DNA from: Himantopus leucocephalus | Taxonomy: Eukaryota > Chordata > Aves > Charadriiformes > Recurvirostridae | Direction of reading: 5' to 3' | Length of the DNA stretch: 64,000 nucleotides | Assembly: GCA_003993805.1 (NCBI GenBank) | Contig: RSEF01000001.1 | Span: forward strand, 72,818,619 to 72,882,618 | Shown here: positions 26,701-38,932 of the stretch, piece after piece | Position numbering within the stretch: the stretch's first letter is position 1 | Layout: the number at the start of each line of letters is the position of its first letter | Position numbers and translations under genes: made by a program | Notes under the pieces: generated by a model | The model's input: the letters and a program-made list of their open reading frames with translations, nothing else | The model's database searches: none | Told to the model about the DNA's origin: nothing

Positions 26701-28152
26701 TGGAGGTATCATAAACAGTTTCTGACAATATGTCAAGGCATTGATTTCATCACGACTTGCTCCTTGCATATGCTTGTCAAAAATCAATTATCAATAAAAG
26801 TCAAGAAGATGAAAAAATTCAAGAAAGTGTGAGTAAGGGAACATTTGGCTTACAAGATTCAGTCTCCATTTGCTTTAGTAGATGCAGGACAAGCCCATAT
26901 TTCAAGGAATCTCTTGCATCATTGTATTCAACCAGTTACAGACATTGTAAAAAAAAAAAAAGGAAAACAGACCATTTTTTTCTTAAATGACTTGCAGTAC
27001 CATCTAGAAGAATGCAAACTTTCATAGTGCATGTTCCCAAGACCTTTTAGAATGGTAAGCCCAGATGTCCAGAAGCCCTGCGTTTGTTTCTCCTCATCTT
27101 GCAGCAGGTTACTTCTTTTGCTGATGAAAATTACTAGATCAATGTTATGTTTCCTATGTAATTTCTATTCTTTACTATTTCAACAGGGGAAATTGCAGAA
27201 AGTCTGCTAAAGGGTAGACAACTCAAATATAGATTCCCTGCTTTGGTCAGCCTGTAGGTCCAGCTTCCCCAAATTTATATCAAAGAACTCCCTACAGAAC
27301 TGTTCTTGAGAATCCTGCAGTGCCCATGACAGACATCATATCCTCCCCTGGTCTTCCCAAGAGAAGATGGAGTCCCATGAAGCCCTGGCCCCACATAAGG
27401 GGAATAACACAGGGAAGGACAAGGCAGGAACAGCTATGGCAAACAGGTTCTCACATCCAGCGCGTCAGCCTGCTCTGCACCCCTGATTAGACAGGGTGGT
27501 GAATCCCTGAGAGAGGGATTAAATACGTCTCCGCCTCCCTTCCAGCTACTGACTTTTGCTTCTGCAGGTAACAGGCATCTCTTGAGGAGTTTAAAATACA
27601 AACAATATTTTCTCCCCCCCTTCAAATAAAATTATCCCTTCACCTTAGGGCAGCCTAAAAAGATGTGGCTGAACAGAAACAAGAGGGTGCATAAATAACA
27701 GAAGGAGGAGATAATGTGGTATGATTCTTTTGATACAGTACGTGCTGCAATTAAGACCATCTATAGAAAGACAGATTGAAAGCAAAGTTAAATCTACAAA
27801 GGTCAGTAACTTTACCCTCCAATCTCACCTTATGAATTCTGAACTAACGTTATATTTTTGAAGCTTTATGCAAATTCCCTTTTCTATTGCCGTAAAAGCA
27901 AGGGCAGCAAAGGGAAGGAAGAGATACTGGCGACTTCCAGAAAACATTACCTTCAGTTCTCCAAGTAGATGTTCATCCAGCTGTTAAACACAGCAGTATA
28001 TCCTCTGCATCAATAAACTCCAATTTAATCCTTATTCAATGCCTAACCAATGAAGCAGACCAAGACCACAGCTGTGTAACTTCTTGGTTAAAGCATGCAG
28101 AGAGCTGTAATATCCACAGCCAGAGAACTGAAGAGTGGAGAGTCCCACTAAA

Positions 28153-28153
28153 N
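28153..28153. other. Single-N join without visible duplication
   Basis: Isolated N between CCCACTAAA and GACACAG. The flanks are not repeated. Confidence 0.8.
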
Positions 28154-28315
28154 GACACAGTATATTAGGTGTTATAAGGAATGGAGTGTACTTCAAGACA
28201 GAGAGTTTCATTCTATATGTGCATGTGCAAACTCATGTCCTGGTGAATCAATATGGTGTTAAAGAAGGTGTTACAGGGCTCCTTCATCTGAACCTTTCCA
28301 CATAAAATTCATTTA

Positions 28316-28453
28316 CAAAGCCATCTGAACCAAATTTATCTGTCAGATATGCTGCATATGGACATTTCAGTTGTGGCAACGCANCCAAAGCCATCTGAAC
28401 CGAATTTATCTGTCAGATATGCTGCATATGGACGTTTCAGTTGTGGCAATGCA
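28316..28453 (+). repeat. Direct duplication flanking a single N (assembly join)
   Basis: 68-bp copies at 28316-28383 and 28386-28453 with three substitutions. The N is at 28384. Confidence 0.85.
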
Positions 28454-28516
28454 CAGTTTGTCTGTACCTAGGACAGCACAAATGGAAAAAAATTCCAGCT
28501 ATTAAAGTTGCATGCT

Positions 28517-28623
28517 TGGCAGAAGAAAAGTACAAAGTTTGCCTTTACTAAAAGGAACCATTTCTTCTTNTGGCAGAAGAAAAGTATAAAGTTTGCCTTT
28601 ACTAAAAGGAACCATTTCTTCTT
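28517..28623 (+). repeat. Direct duplication flanking a single N (assembly join)
   Basis: 53-bp copies at 28517-28569 and 28571-28623 with one substitution around the N at 28570. Confidence 0.85.
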
Positions 28624-28818
28624 TCTATTCCTTACATTTCATCTGCCCTAGTACTCTATTTCAGAGAGCAACAGGAAAGAAACCAAGTATTTATTTTCTA
28701 CCTGCTACACACGGTTACTGTAAGTTAAATGAAAGTTTGATAACCTTAAAAATTGTCTTCAATTAAATATTAGCTTACAGATGCTGATGCAATTTGTATC
28801 TTCAAATTAATCACATCA

Positions 28819-29210
28819 TGGTGCACTGGGTGCAGCTGGGATGGAGTTAGCTTTCTTCACAGCAGCCCGTATGGTGCTGGGTTTTAGATCTGTGGCCGAA
28901 CCAGGGTCGGTAACTCACCAGTGTTTTAGTGATTGCTGAGCTGTGCTTGCACAGTGCCAAGGCCTCCTCTGTTTCCCACTCTGTCCCCCCAGCAAGTGGG
29001 GTGGGGAAGAGGCTGGGAGGGGACACAGCTGGGACAGCTGACCCCAGCTGGCCAAAGGGACAGATACCCGAGACCACATAACATCAGGTTCTGTGATAAA
29101 ACTGGAGGACAGCCTGCTCAAGGTAGCCACTGCTCATCATCCGTCTGCTGGTGAGATGTGGTAGGCGATTGCCTTTGCATCACTTGTTGGTTTTCCTCTT
29201 CCTGATCAAG
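28819..29210 (+). mobile_element. Avian endogenous retrovirus LTR, 3'-incomplete
   Basis: The segment opens with GGTGCAGCTGGGATGGAGTT-type sequence, then CACAGCAGCCCGTATGGTGC, ACCAGTGTTTTAGTGATTGC, GAGGCTGGGAGGGGACACAG and GGGACAGCTGACCCCAGCTG, and ends around TTTGCATCACTTGTTGG. I recognise these blocks, in this order, as an LTR common in bird genomes. An LTR supplies promoter and polyadenylation signals for a provirus. No internal retroviral sequence or second LTR adjoins it, so it is a solo LTR or fragment. The usual T-rich 3' part is missing or replaced by GT-rich sequence. Boundaries are approximate and the family name is not assigned. Confidence 0.75.
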
Positions 29211-31795
29211 GCTCAGTAAATCAGCATTTCTTTCCGGTTTGTTTTGCGGTTTGGTTTTTGTGGTAGGGTACAAGAGGCCATGGAAGTGACTGTCTATACT
29301 GCAAACTGGGTTGCATCGTGGAAGAAATTCAAAGCGCAAACACAAGCATCTCTTACCAACTCCTTCAAAAACAGAGTTTTTGTGCCCTAGGAAGGCAGGG
29401 AACATCCATTTTAGGAAACAAAATCTGTAATTCAAATTAGGGGAGGCAACAGCTCATTGGCAGACAGACTGAGTGGGGTTGCTGCAGCAGTCACAGCACA
29501 AGCTCTGCTAGGCACGTATCATACTAAATGCAATGAAAAATTGCCTTCAGCCAAGTCCATCAAATAATTTTTTGAATCACAACACCTTGAGACAAACTGA
29601 CCTCCCAACTATTTTTAGGACGGATCAAGCTGAAGCTTATTAAGTGAATGAAACAAAATTCAGTTTCCTTCCCAGCTCTGCCGCTGATCTGATCTAGACA
29701 TAAATTGAAATCCATCTGAGTTCAGTCAGACCGTGACCAATTAGCAGAACAAGTGTGCACTGCCACAGCCACGCCACTGGGCTACACCTCCAGCACCGCA
29801 CCACCTCCTTATGCAGGTGTGCAACTGCCTGGGGAGGTTTTCAGTCTCCACTTGGTTACCGTTAGCTGTAAGTTTCCCAGAGCACTGTATAATTTCCAGT
29901 GATTTAATCTTGAAAACCAGAAATATCAATAACATACTGCTCTCCAAAACCACAGCATTAGTTTTTCCATTACTGACAAGCAATTCAGATTTAAAAAAAA
30001 AGAAAAACAAAAGTTGTTTTCACTACAAAATTTTTAGCAATTTCAATGAACTTGAAAAAAAAAAATCAATCTCATAACATCATGTGTTAGCTAATAGCAA
30101 CATACAATTATGTTATATCCTAATGCTTTTAACTACACAAGTGCATAAGCAAAAACAAGGGCCAGCAGAGTCCAGGTATCTTTTCTGTGCCTGCTCATCC
30201 TCTACCTCCATTTCACCTTGTTTATTCAGTTCCTGTCTTGAAGAGATTACTGTGTATTTTATATAGTGCTATAACCTTGCATAGACCCTCCAGGCTGAAC
30301 CAAAACACAAACACATCAGTAATAATAACATGACAAGTTGCATCAGGTTCAGGACATGTCTTCATCTGCGCAGTTTTTAAACCTCTTCTGTACAGGATTT
30401 AAGCCTTTTATTTATTTATATACATATATAAATGGTGCATGTATGTATGTGTGTAGACGTGTATACATACACATATACCTGTATGTATAAATACAAGTAT
30501 ATATCCATATGCATGTTGTACACACATATATAAACTATAATTTTGTAAATATTGTATATTATGACTTATAAAAATTACATATATACATACACTTCATATA
30601 TATTTTTAGTATATAAAGGCAACTGGTCACCTGCTTCCTCCCAACGGCTAAATCCATTCCTCTATAAAGACGCAATCCTTTTTCCAAAGGAAAAACACTG
30701 AGGGCATACAAAGTAGAAAGTGATGGAAAGGTCTAAGAGAAGAGGAGGGAAACAACGACACCAATCCCACTTCTCATCAGCACCAGCACCTCGGGACACA
30801 GGCAGCAGGAGCAGATGACTGAAGCACAGAGCGCTGGGAAGTCCACACAGATGCTGCCACCAGACCCGGGAGCCTTGGCTCACACAGTTCCCGAGGGAGG
30901 AAGACGGGAGTGGCTGGGAAGTTGACAGAGCACATTCCAAGAGAACAGCAGAAAAAAGTCGAAAATGCACCATTTCAGAAGGGAAATTGTGCTTTGTTAA
31001 CTTTCCCACCAGCCTTATTACCTCCCCTACCAACTTGCTGCTTCATAAACCAGAACCGAGGTGCTAAAATGATGGCACCTGTGGACTTTGTGGCATTGCA
31101 TAAGGTTATAACTCAGTAGACTTTATGACTGCAAGTCATTTGTATTGATTTATTTACTTCATTAGTGAGGGGAAGATGTAATTCCGCATTGATGGAGAAT
31201 CAAATTGAAGAAGGAATAGCCGATTAGACATTTTAAAGTTACGTTTTCTAATGACATACCCAAAATTAAATACCAAGAGTATAGAGTTAGACAATCTAAG
31301 TCTATAGTTAGAAACTTAAATTACTGATCTTATTTGTAGATAAAGAAGTCATGCAGCTGCTTTTACAAACCATCAACTTACCTCCCTACTTGATAAAGCT
31401 TTACAAGACCTGCCAATGTAATTATGAAAACTTTTTAATTGCATAAACAACTGCAAATTTTTACTCCTGAGCTCTGAAGGAACTGCATTAATGCAAACCA
31501 ACAGTTTCCTAGAAACACAGCTGAATACTCAATCAGGGAAGTCCCTTCCTACCAGGCACTGCACACAATGCAGTAAAAATTGTGGCTTTGAAATTCAAAC
31601 CATTTTGTCATTTTTCCTTTGATGGAGGCTCTTCAGCAGCACACTGGCAAAACTGTCATTAAAGCAATAATTTGGCAAGCACGAAACAACATCATCTTTA
31701 AGTGATAAATTAATCTTCCCAGAGTACAAGATGTAAACATTTAATTTTAATGTACAAAAATTAATAAGAGAAATGGGAACAAGAACCAAGTCTAT
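29211..31795. other. Non-coding stretch
   Basis: No gene recognised. Its only distinctive part is the alternating AT/GT tract listed at 30409-30612. A 123-codon minus-strand frame (30662-31033) has no recognisable domain and no convincing splice context. Confidence 0.5.
30409..30612. repeat. Alternating purine-pyrimidine AT/GT tract
   Basis: Imperfect mix of TATA, TGTA and CATA steps (for example TGCATGTATGTATGTGTG) over about 200 bp, with several nested palindromes. A degenerate microsatellite region prone to slippage and non-B structure. Confidence 0.8.
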
Positions 31796-31996
31796 GAATA
31801 ATAATAATACTCACCACCTTTCCGTTGGGCATCTCAAAGTACTATAAAGAGATAAACAAGCATTATTTTCCTGATTTACTTATGGGGAAAGTTGAGAGCA
31901 AATTGCTCGAGGCCACAGAGCGAGCCAGAGACATAACTAAGGAGCAAAGCTGAGGCTCCTTCGTCCCACTCCGGTACACTGCTAGTGCACCACAGC
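31796..31996 (-). mobile_element. MIR-like ancient SINE, minus orientation
   Basis: Read on the plus strand the order matches the reverse complement of MIR/CORE-type SINEs: AATAATAATAAT start, CTCAAAGTACTATAAAG (the AAGCGCTTTA region), TTACTTATGGGGAAAGTTGAG (matching TTACAGATGAGGAAACTGAG), CCACAGAGCGAGCCAGAG, then GCTGAGGCTCC and a tail near GCACCACAG. These elements are tRNA-derived and predate birds, so a diverged copy like this one is expected. The exact family (MIR or a sauropsid relative) is not resolved. Confidence 0.6.
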
Positions 31997-33163
31997 TTAT
32001 CATGCAAATTATTGAAGAAACGACAATGAAGAAATCTGCTCTCCTGTTGACCTCCCCAACATCACCCTTCCCTTTGGTGGCTTTCTACAGAGCACTTCCA
32101 ACCTACCTTCCCCTTTTGGCTAACCCAGCCACCCGGCAAGGCCTGCAAGGACTGCCTCGAGCATCCTGGCCATCATCAAGCCAAGGACAGACTGCAGTGC
32201 TAGTACATCCCAATGGCTGCAGCCTCCGTGAAAATAACTGGGAGACCACACCAGGAGGGACGGCACGGCAGGAGGAAGCACAAGGGAGGATCTCCTGAGA
32301 GACTGAAGTTCCCAGTAGGGCTGAGTCAGCTTTATCGCTACCTTGTGAAGATCCAGGAATGGATGTAACCAAGCATGATGTCAGCACTTGGAGAAAATAA
32401 TCTGTCATATCAACCTAATGGAGCCTGAATCTTTAATGTGATATTGATTCCACTAATGTTCCTCCATGCTGTCATCTAGAAGCAAAATACCTCTTTGTTA
32501 TATAGTAAACAACACTCAGGGTCATGCGGTACAATAGCCAATATCATTAGGAAGGGTTGTTTTGGGGGTTTTTTTCAAGCAACAAAAGGTGTTTAAAATT
32601 CTGCATTCAAAGGCAGTCGCTAACACTATTAGCACGAAGAGGAAAACAGGTCATGCCTAATTCCAGTCATTGTGTATTACATCTTCTAAGGAGAAGACAC
32701 CTTAATGTAGCAGGTGTGTCCTAAGCAAGCAGGCAAGGCTGGCAGAGCTGCAAGAGATATGGAACAAGGTGCTGCAGCACTAAATCAATGTTTCAGGCTC
32801 ATGTACTCAAAGGTTTTGTTCTTTTTTTGCCCATCACTTCTCACTATGCGAGTCAAATACAATCCCAACCCCCCCAAAATGGCTAACAGTATGCCCACTG
32901 TATCTATGTGTCAAGATTGCCCGCTTTAATCATGTGCTGAACATTCACCAGTTCCCACCACCAAACCCCAAACCTCTTCTTGCTCTTTTCTTCTCCCCCA
33001 TCCCCTGTAGGACAGGGACAGACTCTGATCCCCATTCCTTCCTTCCGTCCCTCAAATCACAGCCAGCTCTCATCTGCCATCTCACATGTTCTTGTACCAT
33101 CATGATAAATAGAATCATGTTTCTGATAAGTAAAAGAAAAATAAAAAGCATCATCTTTTTTTT

Positions 33164-33185
33164 GGGGGGGGGGTGGTGGTGGTGT
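33164..33185 (+). repeat. G10 run followed by TGG repeats
   Basis: Ten consecutive Gs at 33164-33173, then (TGG)n. This satisfies a G-quadruplex pattern and is also an error-prone sequencing context. Confidence 0.8.
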
Positions 33186-33432
33186 GCAACCCTACCAGGT
33201 GTGTGAACAACTCTTTTGTCCAGGTATTGAAAATTGCAACATTTGAGGCCATTCATCATCTTTGACTTTTATATCGTAACTGCAGGCAGATGAGCTCATT
33301 AACCAGAAAACACGGTGAATAATCTCATAGACCTCAAGATGATGTATTTGAGGCTATTCCCCTCTTCCTCCCTCACATTTGCAACACGCTAGCCCACTCA
33401 TTGACTTGCTGGGCAAACAGCAGGGACCTCGG

Positions 33433-33754
33433 CAGGTTTGGAAAGCTAATACAACAAGAAAAGCTGTAACAATGCACCTTTGNCAGGTTTGGAAAGCTAA
33501 TACAACGAGAAAAGCTGTAACAATGCACCTTTGGTCCATCTACCCCTTTTTTCCAAATCCAGAGCTAGCCCCCAAGCAGGATCCCACTNTTTGGAAAGCT
33601 AATACAACAAGAAAAGCTGTAACAATGCACCTTTGGTCCATCTACACCTTTTTTCCAAATCCAGAGCTAGCCCCCAAGCAGGATCCCACTTAGAGAAGTG
33701 GTTGCCCCGCTTTTGAAGTGCNTTAGAGAAGTGGTTGCCCCGCTTTTGAAGTGC
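33433..33754 (+). repeat. Three consecutive duplications at single-N joins
   Basis: Three joins lie within 240 bp. 33433-33482 repeats as 33484-33533 (N 33483). 33488-33588 repeats as 33590-33690 (N 33589). 33690-33721 repeats exactly as 33723-33754 (N 33722). Part of the sequence is therefore present three times. The pattern fits a chain of short overlapping contigs laid end to end. Confidence 0.9.
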
Positions 33755-34098
33755 TGAGAAAATCTCCATCCTGCAGACAGCTGCAAAAACTCCCGTCAGT
33801 GAATAAATTATGAAACGCGTCTCACAAAAACTTATAACTATAGTTAGAATATACGACATGAGTCATAATCCTGAAAAATGACACACCCATCTGTCAGATT
33901 CACAAAGCCGGGAACTTTATATAGAAACCATACAACTTTCCTTCAGATAAAACCCTCCTGCCAAATCTGTCTCTTTTCTAAAATAGTAATCTGCCTTGTT
34001 CTCTGGCTAAGAACGCTCTATTTTTGGACAATGCCCCACTACAAACAAGGATTGCTTTGTTTTGTTTCTGCTTTATCCAGCTGCAAACAGGTAAAAGC

Positions 34099-34116
34099 CG
34101 GGGGGGGAGGGGGGGG
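34099..34116 (+). repeat. G8-A-G8 run
   Basis: Two blocks of about eight Gs separated by one A, a strong G-quadruplex candidate. The exact run length is uncertain in draft sequence. Confidence 0.75.
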
Positions 34117-34398
34117 AAACAACCACTAATCATTGTCAGTAAAGGGAACTCTTCCAGATGGCCAAAATGAAGGATGCAGCGGGTTAAGTACATTTCACCT
34201 CTGAGGGAATTTAACTGTGCAGATGTACTTCAACTAGGAATTATACATACATAAGAACTATGCCACGCATAAGCTGTCCTATTTTCTTCAGAAACATTCA
34301 TTCAGAAAAATAATTTAAGATTAATAGCCAAATACAGTCAAGCTTCAACATGTGTCCACGTATAGGACATGGATTTTGTGTTATCACAGGGAAGTTCT

Positions 34399-34455
34399 CG
34401 GGGGTGGGGGTGTTTGTTGGGTTGGTTTGTTGTTTTTCTTTTTTTTTTTTTTTTA
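34399..34455 (+). repeat. G-rich block passing into poly-T
   Basis: GGGGGTGGGGGTG followed by GT-rich sequence and a long T run. It matches the T/G-tract style seen at 15438 and 41185. Confidence 0.7.
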
Positions 34456-34578
34456 AGATGGCAAATGCTCTCAAGCAAAGAAAGCGTTGTAGACATCAGA
34501 TCTTCACTTTTCCCAGCAATTTCTCCTATAAAAGTAATAATATTGATATTCTCCACTTTAAGAAACAGATAAAAAAAA

Positions 34579-34678
34579 NNNNNNNNNNNNNNNNNNNNNN
34601 NNNNNNNNNNNNNNNNNNNNNNNNNNNNNNNNNNNNNNNNNNNNNNNNNNNNNNNNNNNNNNNNNNNNNNNNNNNNNN
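34579..34678. other. 100-N scaffold gap
   Basis: Exactly 100 Ns, the customary length for a gap of unknown size, flanked by an A run on the left and a T run on the right. The missing sequence cannot be inferred. Confidence 0.98.
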
Positions 34679-35473
34679 TTTTTAAATAGACCAAATATGT
34701 TCTTTTCTTACCACTTATGCCTGTAATTCTCCTTACTGGATATATCAACACCTGATTTCAAACACACCAAATCTTGTCTAAAGCAACCACGGAAGCACCT
34801 AAGAGCAAACTGTTGTCTTGCAAGAGCTGATGTTTAACTACGGGTAGAACAAATTAGAGTGGAAACCTTGAAAATACGTTGAAGTGGCAATTCAGGGAGA
34901 TTGCTAAGAAATATTTCCAAAAGGCAAAGGTTATGCTGACAGCTAGCCTTCTGAAAGATGTGTTTTCTAAAATTAATTCACTGACTGAGCTATATCATCC
35001 CTTCTCTCTGTCCTTTCAGTCAGGTTTGTGGGCTAAGAGCACAAAGGCACTGAGGCAGTAAGTAATCAAAAAAAACCCCTCGACAGCTGGCAAGCATCAC
35101 AAGAGACCCTCAGAGGCTTTAAAACTGCTGAGTTTGGCTGGAGGGTGGCTCAACAGTGGCTGCAGAGCATATTCTGGCACCTCAGAGCAATTGCTAAGGA
35201 GCAGACCGCACTGAAGAGGGCTGTAGGAGCAGCTGTGTGATTCAAACAACACTTCAGCATCTCAGTCAGCACTTCCAGCATCTCCTCCCCAGCGCCAGGC
35301 TCATCTCAGGCACCGTGCACACAAAGAAACCCCAGTTCAGGATGAGATCATGCAACAGAAGTATCTGGAAGTCTGCAGGGGGTTGCAGGTTTGTGTTTTC
35401 TCTAATTATTCTCTTCTTTTGCAGGTGTTTGCTGTTACAAGGTGGCAGAGGGTTCACACTGATACTCCTAGTA

Positions 35474-35474
35474 N
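35474..35474. other. Single-N join without visible duplication
   Basis: Isolated N between ACTCCTAGTA and AAGCCCTG. No repeated flank. Confidence 0.8.
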
Positions 35475-38406
35475 AAGCCCTGAAATGCCTTGCACAGCCT
35501 TTTGCACCAGAGCTAGCGATTGTGGTAAAAAAAAAAGTCTGAGAAGATTTTAAATTACACTTGTAGATAAGACTGGGCTCAAGTTTTCAGCTCCGCCTTC
35601 AGATATTAAGATTTGGGTTTCTTCTGCAAAATTCATTATCACAAAGTTCCCGCAGCAACCAGGTGTTACTTCCAAACAACTTTGACTCTCACCTCCAGAT
35701 CAGGCTGGGAGATACACATGTAATAACAGCTGTGGGCATGAATAATTATTATCTATCCTCCAGATCAGCTAGGCAATAAAATGTGTCAGAGGGTGACTAG
35801 GATTCAAAATATCTAGCATGAGAGGCTTTTGCAGGGAATATAAATTAGCAATGATGATGAGCCATTAAGTGAGCCAACACTGTGCAACAGGCAAAGCTAC
35901 TGAACAGAAAGCAAAAGAAAACCCCAACTAATTCAGATGCTTCTTCTCTACCCTCCCCTTCCCCTTCACTCCTCCCAAACTCACCGACCTCTAGAAATAC
36001 TATTTCAAATCAGTTCAAGGTGCTCACTGATCATCTGTCTCCCTGTGGGTCTGTCTCATTAGGGCTCGGCATATTTGTCTCTCAGCCTCTGTTACTTGGT
36101 AACGAGCAGCAAGCACCCACCCTGCACAAATAATCCTTTATGGGTTTTATACACCAAAGTAAAAACCGGAAAACAAAAACCTCTGTCTCTTCAGGTGAAT
36201 TTCTTGCCAAACATATTAACCCAGAGACCCGGGCTACAAAGCAGCGTGCAGCCTTTGCTCAGAGCCACCCCCCTCCGGCTGGCAGGGGCTCTGTCCCCAG
36301 CGCACATCTCTCCTCCCAGGATCCGGCAGTTGGCCCATCCCGAAAGCGACTCCATCCTGCCTCCAAAGATGGACAGGTTTGTCACAACTGCAGTGACTGC
36401 TTTGATGCACACTGGAATGTTACTGTCATCCTTTGTGACCAAACATTCAACAGTTTATCTATTTCCAGGACAGAGTTTTAAAGCGTTGACAGATCAAACC
36501 GGGGCTGACCTTTAAATAACTGAGCCCTTAAGATATCCACAAGTACCCACTCTGTTGCTGCAAACAAGTATTTGGGCAACTGGCCTCCTGACTGTATCTT
36601 CACAGCTTAGGCTTAAGAAGCAGAGCAGCATTTGGTCACTAAAACCAGGGTAAAGACTGAATTTAAAAATAATAATTAAAACCCACCACCACTTTAGAGT
36701 GTAAATACTTTAAATACTGTCCGTGATTTCAAACAAATGGATTCTTTTCCTACTTGGAGATCATGAATCACATCCTCATATCTACTACATAAGAACTATT
36801 TTCATATTCCATAGGGTTTTTTATTCTTTCATATGTGGATAAGCACACTTGAAATAGTGAAGAGAAAATAATGTATTTTGAGAAACATGCACCAAAACCT
36901 CATTTGTTATTTACCAAAATAATAGATATGAAGCGAATCTTACACACGGGTTCACGAGCTTCAGTAGTCCCCTGCCTCCTCACTGCATCTGCCTCGTTGG
37001 TATTCTAGCAATGCTGCATTGTCTGAAGACAGAAATGCTACCACTTCAAGATAATAGCAGATAATAATATTGACATTTTAGTGCGGTAAACAAATTTCAG
37101 CTGGACAATGTGGTTTGCATATATTAATCAGCCTCCTTTAAACAATTCGCTCACTGTATTGTTCCTAAATAGCTTAAATGACTGGATACATGAACACTTT
37201 TTGTTAATGTTAGCAACAAGGAGGTTATCACTGAATTCTCCTCCTCTCCATAAAGCCAGTCTGTAAGAGATGCAGGAGGCACACACTTTATGGAACAAGC
37301 TGTTGCTATGAGACAGAAGCTGCCTTATTTTTGTATGTAATCCTGTCACCACTCTCAATGGGCACAACAGGATGAGAGTAACTGCGCTATCCCAGACTTG
37401 GATCAGGTTTGCACCATTACGGAGCTGGCCCTTTGTCTGGCAGAAATAAGCAAAACCTTGCAGAAGGTGCTGGAAGCAAGGAGTTGCTGCTCAGGGCTCC
37501 AGCACCGTCTGGAAGCCACCATCACTTTGATTAATCCTTAAGTGCTTGCTGAGGGTAGGGCTCCTCTCCAGAAACAGCCATGCAAGGGAGCTGGAGGTGG
37601 CTGGAATCGAACACGAGCCGTTTTCAGGAAATCAGTTGTTTGGCTGATGAGCAAAGAGATGCAGGCAGGGCTAGCTAATGATCCAGGAAATACAGAAATA
37701 GAAATCCTACAGACAGGGTAGGCTGCCATGATTGCTTTACCTTCCTCCATTTCTGTAGCCCCATGCGGATACACAAAACCACTAGCTTGGGCATCAGCAC
37801 AACCCGTCTGCAGCTTCGTTAAGCAAGCTGTAAGCAGATTTGTTCCCATCTCTCATGAATTCAAGCTTTCCTTCTGATTTATCCATCCTCTATCATTCCC
37901 ACAGACACAGATAGAAATGGGTACCCTTCCACAGAGGAGATGGAGCAAGCATGGAGTTCACCCAGGCAGGCAGGGTTCCTCCTGCCGAGGTGGGAGCAAG
38001 TAACAGTCTTGGGGAGCAAATGGAAAAGTGAAGCAGCCTGCAACTGTGCCCTGCCAGCCCACCTCTTTACCACTACCAGCATTTCTTTGGCCATTCAGAG
38101 AGCTGTGTCTTAACCCAGCTCAGAGAAAACACCTTCCTGAGAAGTCATCTGTGGTAACAGATGTTTGTGCAGACCCGCCCTGAAAGCACAGCCATGCAAA
38201 GTTGAACCGACCTGGTGGTGGAAGCAGCAACCTTTTAAAGGAGCATGGGGGAAGCGGGACCTCTGAACTGAGAGGTGTCACCAGCGGAAGAGCAACACAA
38301 AACCAGAGTCTGGCAAGTATCACGCCATACCCTGGTATGGATTTGGGGCAAGCACCGTGAGGTGTGCACCACCGCTTCCAGGGAGAGGAACCACCTCCTT
38401 CCCAAC

Positions 38407-38932
38407 ACACAAGCACAAACACCAGAGCTATTAGGGTCCCCCCAAGCAAACACGAAGCTGGGCAGAAGCAGAAAGTTTAGCCAGCTCCTGCGCTAGACAG
38501 CAAACCATTCACCTGAAAGGGAGATCAGATTCTTCAGCCCTCAGCCAGGACCAGGGCCACTGAGAGTGTCATATTCCACCCCTCAAGAGAGGGATTTCTG
38601 CATCCAGAACAGTTATCACCTCACCGATTAACTAAAACTGCGCAGTGTGATCAAAGAGAAGTTGTCCTTNACACAAGCACAAACACCAGAGCTATTAGGG
38701 TCCCCCCAAGCAAACACGAAGCTGGGCAGAAGCAGAAAGTTTAGCCAGCTCCTGCGCTAGACAGCAAACCATTCACCTGAAAGGGAGATCAGATTCTTCA
38801 GCCCTCAGCCAGGACCAGGGCCACTGAGAGTGTCATATTCCACCCCTCAAGAGAGGGATTTCTGCATCCAGAACAATTATCACCTCACCGATTAACTAAA
38901 ACCGCGCAGTGTGATCAAAGAGAAGTTGTCCT
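38407..38932 (+). repeat. Longest duplication at a single-N join
   Basis: 262-bp copies at 38407-38668 and 38671-38932 differ at only two positions (G/A and T/C) and flank the N at 38670. This is almost certainly an unmerged contig overlap. Confidence 0.9.

Larger units (their letters stand above)
21497..28818. other. Non-coding stretch with weak exon-like leads only
   Basis: No recognised gene or transposon. It contains a minus-strand open segment at 22209-22364 (listed separately), a 70-bp plus-strand exon-like segment at 25545-25614 (acceptor-like TTCAG, donor GTAAGC, one open frame), and single-N joins at 23736, 28153, 28384 and 28570. Confidence 0.45.

Noticed and set aside
33354..33859. 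Proteins with repeated peptide blocks
   Set aside because: The repetition is created by the three assembly duplications at single Ns and is not a repeat protein.
34338..34751. 137-codon frame across the N gap
   Set aside because: It includes the 100-N gap, so the frame is meaningless.
36075..36515. 146-codon plus-strand open frame in GC-richer DNA
   Set aside because: A second overlapping frame is open in the same region, which is typical of GC-rich non-coding DNA. Nothing in the peptide is recognisable.
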